Positions 1-6,181 of a DNA stretch of 6,181 nt are shown in pieces. This stretch comes from CAYFJO01 sp964343305 (GTDB lineage Bacteria > Planctomycetota > Planctomycetia > Pirellulales > Pirellulaceae). Location: contig CAYFJO010000589.1 in the NCBI GenBank assembly GCA_964343305.1, forward strand, positions 1-6,181, in the 5' to 3' direction. Each line of letters starts with the position of its first letter. Positions within the stretch are counted from its first letter, which is position 1. Below the pieces are notes generated by a model. The model ran no database searches and was not told the DNA's origin. It saw nothing but the letters and a program-made list of their open reading frames with translations. The position numbers and the translations under genes were made by a program.

Positions 1-188
1 TCGACGGTAATTCGATCGTTGGATTGGCCGTTAAGTCAAGGTCAGCTACTTCGGCAGGCATGGGACTGCGCTATGGTTCATGGAAGGAATTGATGAGCTA
101 TTGAAATACATACCTTATTCTTTGGTATCGGGCGCAGTAGAATTGCCATCAATTCGATGTCGCATCCCAATGAATTGAGGAGGAAGGC
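1..188. other. Leader region with no assignable gene
   Basis: Two plus-strand frames are open from the left edge: one ends with TGA at 91–93 and the other with TGA at 102–104. Either could be the tail of an upstream gene. Neither tail (about 30 residues each) carries a motif I recognise, and third-position GC does not separate them. A TTGAAA at 101–106 resembles a -35 box, but there is no good -10 box at the right spacing. A 5-bp inverted repeat (ATACC at 110–114, GGTAT at 124–128) is too short to interpret. The promoter of the gene at 189 probably lies here but cannot be placed. Confidence 0.4.
178..183 (+). promoter_or_regulatory. Shine-Dalgarno site AGGAGG
   Basis: A full AGGAGG lies 5 bases before the ATG at 189, inside a longer purine run at 177–187. 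It fixes the start of the small gene. The same frame is closed upstream by TGA at 171–173, so no longer start is possible. A competing ATG at 157 in another frame has no comparable site. Confidence 0.8.
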
Positions 189-662
189 ATGCCGTTCGTT
201 CCGCCTGGAAGTAAACTCGGACGAAACGATATCGTCGGATTCAGGCTCGTCGAAATTGTCCAATCAGAGTCACTCGATGACGACACTCCGGAGGAATCGA
301 GCGCTGACGATGGCATGGATCGTGTTTATACTTTCTATCGAATTGACTCGGGTGCAATATTTTTTCTTCCTTTCGATGACGCGGGAGCGTTTTCAACTGA
401 GGAACCACCGCACGATGCCGTGCCTCTCGATCATCCTGGTGCAAAGCCAGTTATGGGACAACGCATCATCGACGTCGTCCGTCACGGTCCAGACGCAGAC
501 TTCGACCATGATTCTCCGTATTTGATAATGGACAATGGCTACGCGATTACTGATGTGATGGTTTATCCGCATGGCGTGGATTACGCCGGAGTTCACGTAT
601 ATGCGCCGGACGAAATCGACTTGTCCAAGATGATTGAATTCTTTCCGGAGCAGACCGGATAA
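189..662 (+). CDS. Small acidic protein of unknown function (157 aa)
   Basis: I do not recognise this family. The protein is soluble in character, with no signal peptide and no membrane segment. It is strongly acidic, with 31 Asp/Glu against 9 Lys/Arg, and has no cysteine. An Asp/Glu/Ser-rich stretch at residues 27–44 looks like a flexible loop. It is followed by beta-type segments around 45–62 (VYTFYRIDSGAIFFLP) and around 88–125 (VMGQRIIDVV, then YLIMDNGYAITDVMVY). The start is set by a strong AGGAGG 5 bases upstream and an in-frame stop just before it; the gene ends in TAA. It faces the giant minus-strand gene tail to tail with a 50-base gap, so it is not in an operon with it. Size, acidity and beta-rich make-up would fit a solitary or immunity-type protein, but that is speculation. 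Reality of the gene is fairly sure; function is unknown. Confidence 0.8.
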   Translation: MPFVPPGSKLGRNDIVGFRLVEIVQSESLDDDTPEESSADDGMDRVYTFYRIDSGAIFFLPFDDAGAFSTEEPPHDAVPLDHPGAKPVMGQRIIDVVRHGPDADFDHDSPYLIMDNGYAITDVMVYPHGVDYAGVHVYAPDEIDLSKMIEFFPEQTG

Positions 663-712
663 AAATGACGCCCACTCCAGAAGTTCGGCTGGTTGGCTCA
701 CAACATCGGAAT

Positions 713-3700
713 CTAATTTGTGTGCCGATCGACGATGCGCTTGGCCCGATTGCGAATCCAATTGAATCTAGGCTGCCATTCTTTGCCGGCCAGTTGGCTG
801 TAGAGTTGCAAGGCTCGTTGTGATTGGCCGCGTTCGTCCAACATCTGGGCGTGTTTCCAGAGGATGTCGGCGTTGGTGGGTTCGGCTTCGAAGGCGGCGG
901 CGAAAGCTTGATCGGCGAGGTCGAATTGTTCGTCGAGACGCATTGTCTTCGCAAGGTCGAGCCAGGGAGCGGCTTCGTTCGGTTTGAGGGCCAGCGGCGT
1001 CGTTAGGTAGTCCCAGGCCAGGTCTTGTTGGCCGAGTCGGTTTAAGATTCTTGCGGCAGCGCGACAGGCGGACGTGGGATCAGTGTCCAGCGATCGCCAT
1101 TGGTCGGCGGCTTTGACGACGCTCGTGACTAACTCGTCGACCGACTGCGAATCTGGTTTGGATACGATGTTGGCGAGCTTGTCGTATTCGCTCAGCAAAT
1201 CGCCGTACTCGCTGCGCATCCAATCGAGGTTGATCGTGGACTCGTTTTGCTCGAACTCGATTTTGACGGCCTGTTCGCGGTTGTAAATCGATCGGGCGAG
1301 CATGTCGGCTTGGTCCGCGATTTGGGAACCGAGTCGCCACAGAGACATGTGCTCTGCGATTTTGTGGTCGGTCAAAAGCGACGACAAAAGCGTTTCGGCA
1401 CGCGTCCATTGACTGCCGTGCAGAAAGTAAACAAGTACCGCTTTGGTCGTGGCGATTCGCTCGTCATCGGGCAAACCAATTTGGATCTGTTCGATCAAGA
1501 GTTTTGCCAGATCTGTTTGACCAAGTTGTCGGCATTGCCAGGCGAGGGCTACAGCCGTCGGGCGGCGGCGTTGCTCGATCAAGCGGGTGCAGACCTTTTT
1601 CATCAGCGCGTCGAAGCTGCCGCCGTAAGGCTCCTCGACTTCGGTGTCGATCGGCGGTGGATCATCAAAAGGATTGTTGTCCGCGGGATCTCCGTTATTC
1701 ATCGCCTCGACGAATGCCTGATCCATCGGGGGCAAGATACCCTGGTTGAACGTGTCGTCATACAACTTCAAAAACAGCTTGCGCGCCTTGGTTTCGTTGT
1801 TCAAATCCTTGATCGCACGGGCCAGTTCGTATTGCACGACGTAGCTCGAAACGCCTTGTTGTTCGAAGCGAAGCAAAGCGTCGGCGATGCGGCCGAACGG
1901 TTGCTTGTTGCCGAGATGATGTTGCACGCGCCGCAACAACGTGAACGTGAACGTTGGCGAATCGCAACGGTCGATGAAGTCGAACATCCGCTCGACGTCA
2001 CGGCGATACTCTTCGGCATCGTCACTCATCTCTTGTTGCGCGGCCCAACGTGCGTGGAGATATCGATACTCGGCCAATTGCGAAATGAAACTATCTTCGG
2101 ACGTCTTGATCGTGGGCGGCAGTTTTTCTTTTGATTCGACACGATCCAATTTCAATTGACTGACGATGTACTTGGCCAGCGGAGATTCGGGGTGATCGGC
2201 CAGCGGGTTCATGTCGAGCTTTTGGGCGTTGTCCAATTCGACCGGCTCGTCGACATCCCAACGCCAGCCAGCCGACAGCAACAGCGTGTAGAAACCGATT
2301 CGTCGATCGCCTCGCGCGAAGAAACGGCGGCCAATCACGTCATGCAATTTGCGGAAGTCTTGCCAATGATTGGCGGCGATCAACTGTAACGCGTGTGCTT
2401 CGCTCCAGCGGGCGACGTCGTTGCTGGGGCCATCTTCATCAACGATTTGTTTCAGGACACTCCCTCGCTCGCGCATCGGGTTACTGTCGTCGGCTTGATC
2501 GGCCTTTTTTACCATTTCGTAAATATGCGACTGGTCTCGAACGGGCATCGGCAGAATAACCAGGTTTTTGACGTCGGGTTTCAAATTGGGCTCGGTGATT
2601 TTCTTCTTCGTCAACTTTAGTTCGTCAAGCGTTTTGCCATCGCGGTCGAGCAATCGAACTGTGCCATCGTCCGCGTAAACGAATCGTGCCATGAGTTTGC
2701 CGGACGGCATGTCGACGAGTTGCCGCTGGGCAAGTCGTCCGTCTTTGCCGAAGACAAGATGGACTCGCACATATCGAACGGGCTTGTCGTCGTTTTCTTT
2801 GGCTTGTTCCTTGGCGGTGGCGACCCAATGCGGAACGATGGCGACGGTTCGCTCGCCAATCAATCGCAGGTCCGCACCCCTGGCCATATCTTCGGCCGAC
2901 CGCACATGCCAGGGGATGAGCGACATTAGTTTCGCTCGATGAAATCGGCTCGATGTTCGCTTGGCACCGATTCCCAGTTCGGGGTACAAGTGCCAAATCG
3001 ATGTGCCGTCGCAAACGACCTGCTCATGTAAGCCATGTTGCGTCTTGCGCTGGAAACGATAGCGGCCTCGACCGTCAACTTGCACGTGCAACGGGCCGCG
3101 CCCTTTACGCGGGATCGTGACCGATTGCCAACCTTGCTTGCGAGCGGCCGTAATCAACTCACGTGCCCGGTCGTCAATCTCGCCGACTTCAGAGGCGTTC
3201 TCGATCTCTGCTTCCTGTTGAAGCACCGCCAGCACGTCGGCGCGGGTGGTGTTCATTCCTGGTGCGTAAGATACCAAGTAGCGAAACGCACGCCGGTCGT
3301 TGGCGATGGCTGGTTGGAAATACAACATCTTGGGCTGCTTCAATCCTTGCTGTAAACTCGACGTCATTCGCTTGGCCCAGACGTCGAGCATCCGGCGTTG
3401 AGTTTCCAAAGAAATCGTTGGTCGCGATTCCGGATCTGGATTGAATGTTGCATCCGTTCGAAATTCCAATAGCATCTCTTCGAACCACCCTCGAAATTTC
3501 GATTTCGATTCGATCGCATCAAGAGTAGAGATCATTAACACTTCGTCTTGTATCGTGTACTCTAGATCCAAATCACGAAGCAACAATCGCAAGCCAGATC
3601 GCAACGTGATACCCCGAAGACTCTTCGTCATCGGTGTGTCGGCACCAATCCCGACGTCATCCAACGCATCCAAGTCCAACTCCATTTGGATGCCATGGCG

Positions 3701-6181
3701 ATCCTCAAGATATTCGATCACGTCTTGAAGCGGAGCTTCCATAAATTCGATCTCTGTTGGTTCATTGAGTGCCAGGAGAATCTTCAACGCATGCGAACGA
3801 TTGAAATTGAAATTCGCAGCCTGCACAATTGATTCATTCGGATTGAGAATTGCGATCTCAGGCGGATCAACCGCACGATACTTGAGTCGCTTGAGCGTAA
3901 GTTCTTCCCACATTTGGGGTGTTTCCCACCATTCATCGAAAGCCGGCAACTGCATGGTCGTGCCACGAATTGGAACGATGTAATTGCGTTCGATGCCTTC
4001 CAGCGAAAATGGTCCATCGTGCACCGTTTGGGTTTGGCTGATGACCAAACTCAAGTTACCCACGAAACGATCAATGGAACCTGGTCCGCCGACCTCGTCC
4101 CAAGACTCAGGTGCGATGGTGGATTGGATCAACTCGATCAATGTGTCAAAGTCCGCGACGGCAGCGCTGCCCCTCAAACCGCCGCCATTAATAAACGTTT
4201 GCACCTCGTCGGAAGTCGGCACGAAACCGGTGAGGTCAAGATATACTCGTCGAATCAAGCTTGTTCCCTGTCCGTTGACTCCAAACGATTCAAGGAACAG
4301 CGAACCTTCCGCGATTCGATACTGGTCCAGCGAATTCTGGTTCGATCGAAAATGCATCGATCGAACTGGCATCACGAGATCGCCAACGGGATACGTGCGA
4401 GCAAACAAGCGATTCATGTAGGGCGCCCTTCGCCTGATGCCGCCAAGCAAAACGGTGCCGCCATCTGGAACGGAAACGGTCGTCGTTACGTGCGAGAAAC
4501 TAAAGTTGGGCAATGCTACGTTCGAGAATCCAAAGTTTGGCAATCGGACCAGCATGGATCGCAGGACTTTGCGCGGGGAAGGCTTGGTCTCCTTCGGTTC
4601 GTCAACGACCAAGTCTGGTTTTGGGCCGAACAGCGGTTCGTGGATGACTTTGATATTGTCGGGACAAGGATACAACGCCCAGTGATCCTTGCGGCCGCGA
4701 TCGACGTTGTACTCTTCGTACATTTCTTCGTCTTCGAGTACCAACAACGACGTGAACGGCGACATGACATACATCGCTTTGCTCAGCTCGATGATTTTGG
4801 GTTTGTGCTTGGCCGGGTTATCTTCGACCATCTTGTCGATCGCCAGCTTCGCCCATTGGCGCGGTAGATAGCCCGCGTCGCTCTCGATTTTTTCGACTTG
4901 AATTGCCTGATGAAAATCTTCGCCAGCCAATTTGCCGCGAATGTTCATTGTCTTGGGCAACGCCTCAATGGCTTCGAGTTTGGCAATCGCACAGATCTGC
5001 TGGCCATGAATCACCGAGTCGCCGAACGAGAAGAACTCACATCCGTCGGCTTCAATTCGCAGGTCTAACAAACGCGGAGTGTTGAGCGTCGAGGATAATT
5101 CGAACGCTCGCCATGCGACGGCCTCGTCTGGATTGATCTGTGTGAAGTATCCTCCCGTCTTGCTGGCAGCCGACTTCATGAAACTGCGATTCCAACGTTT
5201 GCCAACTCCGACACCAACATATTGTGTTTCGCGCGGCAACTTCTTGAGCAAGAGATGGGTCTCTCGAGCGGCCAGGATCGGAACGCCCGAACCAACATGC
5301 ACCAGCGTTGGATTCGTCGCCGCCTTGGCATAGGGTTGGCAATTCTTAAAAGCCTTCGCCAAATCGAGTGCCCCGATCAGATGCGTGCGATTGAGAAACT
5401 CGATTGCTTGGGCGACGTTCTCCGGTGTCACCTTCTTCAGTTTCGGCGCGAAGGCGTGAGTTCGCGTGCCAGCCGTGATGATCGCAAATGTGTCGTCGTG
5501 CTCGGCGTTTTCCAGCAGCGATTTGACGATGTCGATTTGCACGCGTGCAACAAGCGGATTTCGGCTACCATCGGCATCGAACAAAAAGACCCAATCCCGC
5601 CGTTCGCGCTGGGCCTTCATCTCGATCGTCGGGCGATGTCGGACCATCACATACTTTGAGCCTTCGTGAACGAACGTCGCGAGGCGGGCAGCGTCTCTTG
5701 CTTTCGAAACAAGGTTGACCACCACATCACGGTCGGGCTTCGCATCCTTTGCCGATGTGCTCAGGATCACGTTGCCATTGGCCGACGTTGCTCTGACGTC
5801 GTGAGATGGACACTTCCAAGTGAAGTCCTCGCCATCAACCAGATTCACCTTGACCGACCAATCGGCGACCTTGTTCATGTTGTGGCCGGCGGGAAATCGA
5901 TACTGAGTCTTGCCGTAGTTATTTTCCAGCCGCTGTGTGTAGCTCAGGACGATCCGCTTTTCCTGTCGGCCTTCTAGTGGAAAGACGCGCATCTTGAACG
6001 TGCTGCCGTCGACCCATTCCAACAGCGCCGGGTCAAGCGATCGATGTTTGATCGTTTCGAACACGTCACGAGCACGCTCGCGCTCGCACATGCCACCTTC
6101 CATCAACTTGCCGTTGACGTACATCGCCAGCCGCGAGATCGAAGCATCCGGCGGCAGTGGAAAGTAAAACGTGCCTTCGAG
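713..6181 (-). CDS. Giant VIT–VWA mosaic protein with secretin-like, STN-like and TPR regions (5' partial)
   Basis: One unbroken frame runs from the right edge to TAG at 713–715. The first ATG in the window (6122–6124) is internal: the 19 codons before it stay open and encode the VIT motif EGTFYFPLPPD, so the true start lies beyond 6181. Residues are numbered from that ATG. The order is: VIT end (to about 65); VWA (about 176–345); post-VWA block (about 440–490); tandem repeat LPNFGFSNVA/LPNFSFSHVT (528–547); secretin-type motif (546–577); DUF1549-like piece (621–645); WDEVGGPGSI module (658–704); STN/N0-like domain (790–871); beta-rich, perhaps LolA-like domain (about 1000–1170); helical region with two clear TPRs near 1715–1780. 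VIT and VWA are usually protein-binding domains, so a scaffold role is inferred. Location cannot be judged without the N-terminus. Family placement is confident; function is not known. Confidence 0.93.
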   Translation of the reverse strand, partial: LEGTFYFPLPPDASISRLAMYVNGKLMEGGMCERERARDVFETIKHRSLDPALLEWVDGSTFKMRVFPLEGRQEKRIVLSYTQRLENNYGKTQYRFPAGHNMNKVADWSVKVNLVDGEDFTWKCPSHDVRATSANGNVILSTSAKDAKPDRDVVVNLVSKARDAARLATFVHEGSKYVMVRHRPTIEMKAQRERRDWVFLFDADGSRNPLVARVQIDIVKSLLENAEHDDTFAIITAGTRTHAFAPKLKKVTPENVAQAIEFLNRTHLIGALDLAKAFKNCQPYAKAATNPTLVHVGSGVPILAARETHLLLKKLPRETQYVGVGVGKRWNRSFMKSAASKTGGYFTQINPDEAVAWRAFELSSTLNTPRLLDLRIEADGCEFFSFGDSVIHGQQICAIAKLEAIEALPKTMNIRGKLAGEDFHQAIQVEKIESDAGYLPRQWAKLAIDKMVEDNPAKHKPKIIELSKAMYVMSPFTSLLVLEDEEMYEEYNVDRGRKDHWALYPCPDNIKVIHEPLFGPKPDLVVDEPKETKPSPRKVLRSMLVRLPNFGFSNVALPNFSFSHVTTTVSVPDGGTVLLGGIRRRAPYMNRLFARTYPVGDLVMPVRSMHFRSNQNSLDQYRIAEGSLFLESFGVNGQGTSLIRRVYLDLTGFVPTSDEVQTFINGGGLRGSAAVADFDTLIELIQSTIAPESWDEVGGPGSIDRFVGNLSLVISQTQTVHDGPFSLEGIERNYIVPIRGTTMQLPAFDEWWETPQMWEELTLKRLKYRAVDPPEIAILNPNESIVQAANFNFNRSHALKILLALNEPTEIEFMEAPLQDVIEYLEDRHGIQMELDLDALDDVGIGADTPMTKSLRGITLRSGLRLLLRDLDLEYTIQDEVLMISTLDAIESKSKFRGWFEEMLLEFRTDATFNPDPESRPTISLETQRRMLDVWAKRMTSSLQQGLKQPKMLYFQPAIANDRRAFRYLVSYAPGMNTTRADVLAVLQQEAEIENASEVGEIDDRARELITAARKQGWQSVTIPRKGRGPLHVQVDGRGRYRFQRKTQHGLHEQVVCDGTSIWHLYPELGIGAKRTSSRFHRAKLMSLIPWHVRSAEDMARGADLRLIGERTVAIVPHWVATAKEQAKENDDKPVRYVRVHLVFGKDGRLAQRQLVDMPSGKLMARFVYADDGTVRLLDRDGKTLDELKLTKKKITEPNLKPDVKNLVILPMPVRDQSHIYEMVKKADQADDSNPMRERGSVLKQIVDEDGPSNDVARWSEAHALQLIAANHWQDFRKLHDVIGRRFFARGDRRIGFYTLLLSAGWRWDVDEPVELDNAQKLDMNPLADHPESPLAKYIVSQLKLDRVESKEKLPPTIKTSEDSFISQLAEYRYLHARWAAQQEMSDDAEEYRRDVERMFDFIDRCDSPTFTFTLLRRVQHHLGNKQPFGRIADALLRFEQQGVSSYVVQYELARAIKDLNNETKARKLFLKLYDDTFNQGILPPMDQAFVEAMNNGDPADNNPFDDPPPIDTEVEEPYGGSFDALMKKVCTRLIEQRRRPTAVALAWQCRQLGQTDLAKLLIEQIQIGLPDDERIATTKAVLVYFLHGSQWTRAETLLSSLLTDHKIAEHMSLWRLGSQIADQADMLARSIYNREQAVKIEFEQNESTINLDWMRSEYGDLLSEYDKLANIVSKPDSQSVDELVTSVVKAADQWRSLDTDPTSACRAAARILNRLGQQDLAWDYLTTPLALKPNEAAPWLDLAKTMRLDEQFDLADQAFAAAFEAEPTNADILWKHAQMLDERGQSQRALQLYSQLAGKEWQPRFNWIRNRAKRIVDRHTN
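779..1078 (-). other. C-terminal TPR repeats
   Basis: Residues about 1683–1782 are helical, and two TPR units are clear: APWLDLAKTMRLDEQFDLAD continuing to AFEAEPTN, and ADILWKHAQMLDERGQSQRA continuing to LYSQLAG. Weaker TPR-like helix pairs occur near 1425–1460 and 1505–1590. These two stretches are separated by an acidic, proline-rich linker near 1475–1500. TPRs normally bind other proteins. Confidence 0.7.
2615..3127 (-). other. Beta-rich domain, possibly LolA-like
   Basis: Residues about 1000–1170 alternate short strands: PLHVQVDGRGRYRFQRKT, EQVVCDGTSIWHLYPELGIG, RYVRVHLVFGKDGRLAQRQL and ARFVYADDGTVRLL. A DG-x-x-x-W-x-x-x-P-E-L element after an RFQRKT-type strand recalls the LolA / outer-membrane lipoprotein-sorting fold. 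This is a resemblance of pattern only, with no diagnostic residue. Confidence 0.35.
3512..3757 (-). other. STN / secretin N0-like domain
   Basis: Residues 790–871 read IEFMEAPLQDVIEYLEDRHG, then IQMELDLDAL, TPMTKSLRGITLRSGLRLLL and LEYTIQDEVLMISTLDA. The pattern is that of secretin and TonB N-terminal short domains: strand, helix DVIxYL, strand, TLRxxLxxLL helix, and a closing strand pair. Such domains usually mediate protein contacts in the periplasm. The DNA here is poorer in GC than the flanks (195 of 420 bases G+C in 3421–3840 by hand count). Confidence 0.7.
4013..4153 (-). other. WDEVGGPGSI module
   Basis: Residues 658–704 read DFDTLIELIQSTIAPESWDE, then VGGPGSI and NLSLVISQTQTVHDG. From memory this module recurs in planctomycete secretin-like proteins, where LSLVISQTQxVHxxI is followed by LLxxLR. 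Here the final helix is altered (FSLEGIERN). I know of no established biochemical role. Confidence 0.6.
4190..4264 (-). other. DUF1549-like motif
   Basis: Residues 621–645 include SLIRRVYLDLTGFVPTSDEV. This closely resembles the opening of DUF1549 (PSD1), found in planctomycete cytochrome-c-associated proteins, where the pattern is LIRRxxLDLTGLPPTxxEVxxF. Only about 25 residues are present, and the haem-binding CxxCH found in full proteins is absent nearby. It may be a captured fragment or chance convergence. Confidence 0.55.
4355..4489 (-). other. Secretin C-terminal-like motif followed by N1-like start
   Basis: Residues 546–577 read TTTVSVPDGGTVLLGGI, then APYMNRLFART. This matches the conserved secretin stretch in which VPDGGTVLLGG is followed by PYxxxLF, but the usual intervening residues (about 10–15, of the type GVPILSKI) are missing. 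Directly after it, TYPVGDLVMPV resembles the opening strand of a secretin N1/NolW domain in planctomycete secretin-like proteins. There is no beta-barrel, so a pore is not expected. Confidence 0.65.
4487..4543 (-). repeat. Two-copy 30-base in-frame tandem repeat
   Basis: The cores at 4493–4513 and 4523–4543 match at 18 of 21 bases and are offset by exactly 30 bases. They encode LPNFGFSNVA and LPNFSFSHVT (residues 528–547). The repeat sits in the linker just before the secretin-type motif and looks like a small in-frame duplication. Confidence 0.75.
4664..4780 (-). other. Planctomycete post-VWA signature block
   Basis: Residues 450–487 contain YVMSPFTSLLVLEDEEMYE followed by VDRGRKDHWALYPCP. 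From memory this block follows the VWA domain in large planctomycete VIT–VWA proteins, while the S/TPFTSLLVLE part is also seen in VIT–VWA proteins of other phyla. It is the strongest single cue to the host lineage. Its role is unknown. Confidence 0.7.
5090..5599 (-). other. VWA domain with eroded metal site
   Basis: Residues about 176–345 show a VWA fold pattern: strand WVFLFDADGSRN, strand TFAIITAG, RTHLIGALDLAKAF, strand TLVHVGSGVPIL, then QYVGVGVGKRWNRSFM and GGYFTQINPDEAVAWRAF. The MIDAS metal site is only partly kept. The DxSxS motif reads D183-A-D185-G-S187, and Thr247 is present. The third-loop Asp (normally in a TDG-type turn) is replaced by Ser279 in GSG. Divalent-metal binding may therefore be weak or lost. 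Confidence 0.85.
5930..6181 (-). other. VIT domain, C-terminal half
   Basis: The translation from the right edge reads FYFPLPPDASISRLAMYVNG, then ERERARDVFE, DPALLEW and FKMRVFPL, and ends with EKRIVLSYTQ. This follows the VIT (vault / inter-alpha-trypsin inhibitor) pattern: a FPLP turn, an ExxxARxxYE helix, an ALLE segment and a closing V-x-L-x-Y strand. The first 35–45 residues of the domain are outside the window. VIT domains normally precede a VWA domain, as here. Confidence 0.9.

Noticed and set aside
110..128. Inverted repeat ATACC/GGTAT as an operator
   Set aside because: Five-base arms with a 9-base spacer are expected by chance, and no promoter can be placed beside it.
157..525. Plus-strand open frame of 122 codons overlapping the small gene
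   Set aside because: It lacks a Shine-Dalgarno and gives a low-complexity Ser/Thr/Arg-rich translation. The overlapping frame at 189 has AGGAGG at ideal spacing and a more protein-like product.
644..659. Hairpin TCCGG/CCGGA as a terminator for the small gene
   Set aside because: The stem is only 5 bp, it ends just before the stop codon, and TAAAAATG rather than a T-run follows. It does not fit an intrinsic terminator on either strand.
1247..2134. Plus-strand open frame of 295 codons
   Set aside because: It lies wholly antisense to the giant gene, whose minus-strand frame has recognisable domains. The translation has no motif, and such mirror frames are common opposite GC-rich genes.
4394..4489. 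A functional secretin (outer-membrane pore) gene
   Set aside because: Only the VPDGGTVLLGG and PYMNRLF motifs are present, with the spacer between them shortened, no barrel region and the N-domains placed after them.
3914..4867. Plus-strand open frame of 317 codons
   Set aside because: It is antisense to the WDEVGGPGSI, DUF1549-like and secretin-like segments, which are clearly coding on the minus strand. No ribosome site or motif supports it.
6122..6124. ATG as the start of the giant gene
   Set aside because: The frame continues upstream to the window edge and encodes the conserved VIT strand with FPLP, so this Met is internal.

Overview
The window looks like bacterial chromosome from a planctomycete, probably of the Pirellulales/Rhodopirellula type. 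The placement rests on protein motifs recognised from memory: a VIT–VWA protein with the post-VWA signature ending in RGRKDHWALYPCP, a WDEVGGPGSI module, a VSVPDGGTVLLGGI secretin motif, and a DUF1549-like RRVYLDLTG motif. No database search was possible.

Layout. Positions 1–188 are a short leader with no gene that can be assigned; two open frames run in from the left edge. Positions 189–662 (+) encode a small, strongly acidic, cysteine-free protein of unknown function behind a good Shine-Dalgarno. After a 50-base gap, the rest of the window (713 to beyond 6181, minus strand) is a single uninterrupted gene that faces the small gene tail to tail. Its start lies outside the window, and at least 1822 residues are visible. 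No RNA genes, insertion sequences, CRISPR arrays or convincing terminators were seen.

The giant protein is a mosaic. From its N-terminal side it carries the C-terminal half of a VIT domain, a VWA domain with an eroded metal site, and the planctomycete post-VWA block. Next come a short tandem repeat, a secretin C-terminal motif, a 25-residue DUF1549-like piece, the WDEVGGPGSI module and an STN/secretin-N0-like domain. A beta-rich domain, possibly LolA-like, and an alpha-helical TPR-rich C-terminus complete it. The secretin-type parts occur in an order reversed relative to a real secretin, with no beta-barrel between them, so this is not a pore. The best reading is a large scaffold or binding protein, perhaps envelope-associated; its function is unknown.

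The two genes are convergent, so they are not an operon, and nothing in the sequence links their functions. The most interesting content is the internal mosaic of the large protein.
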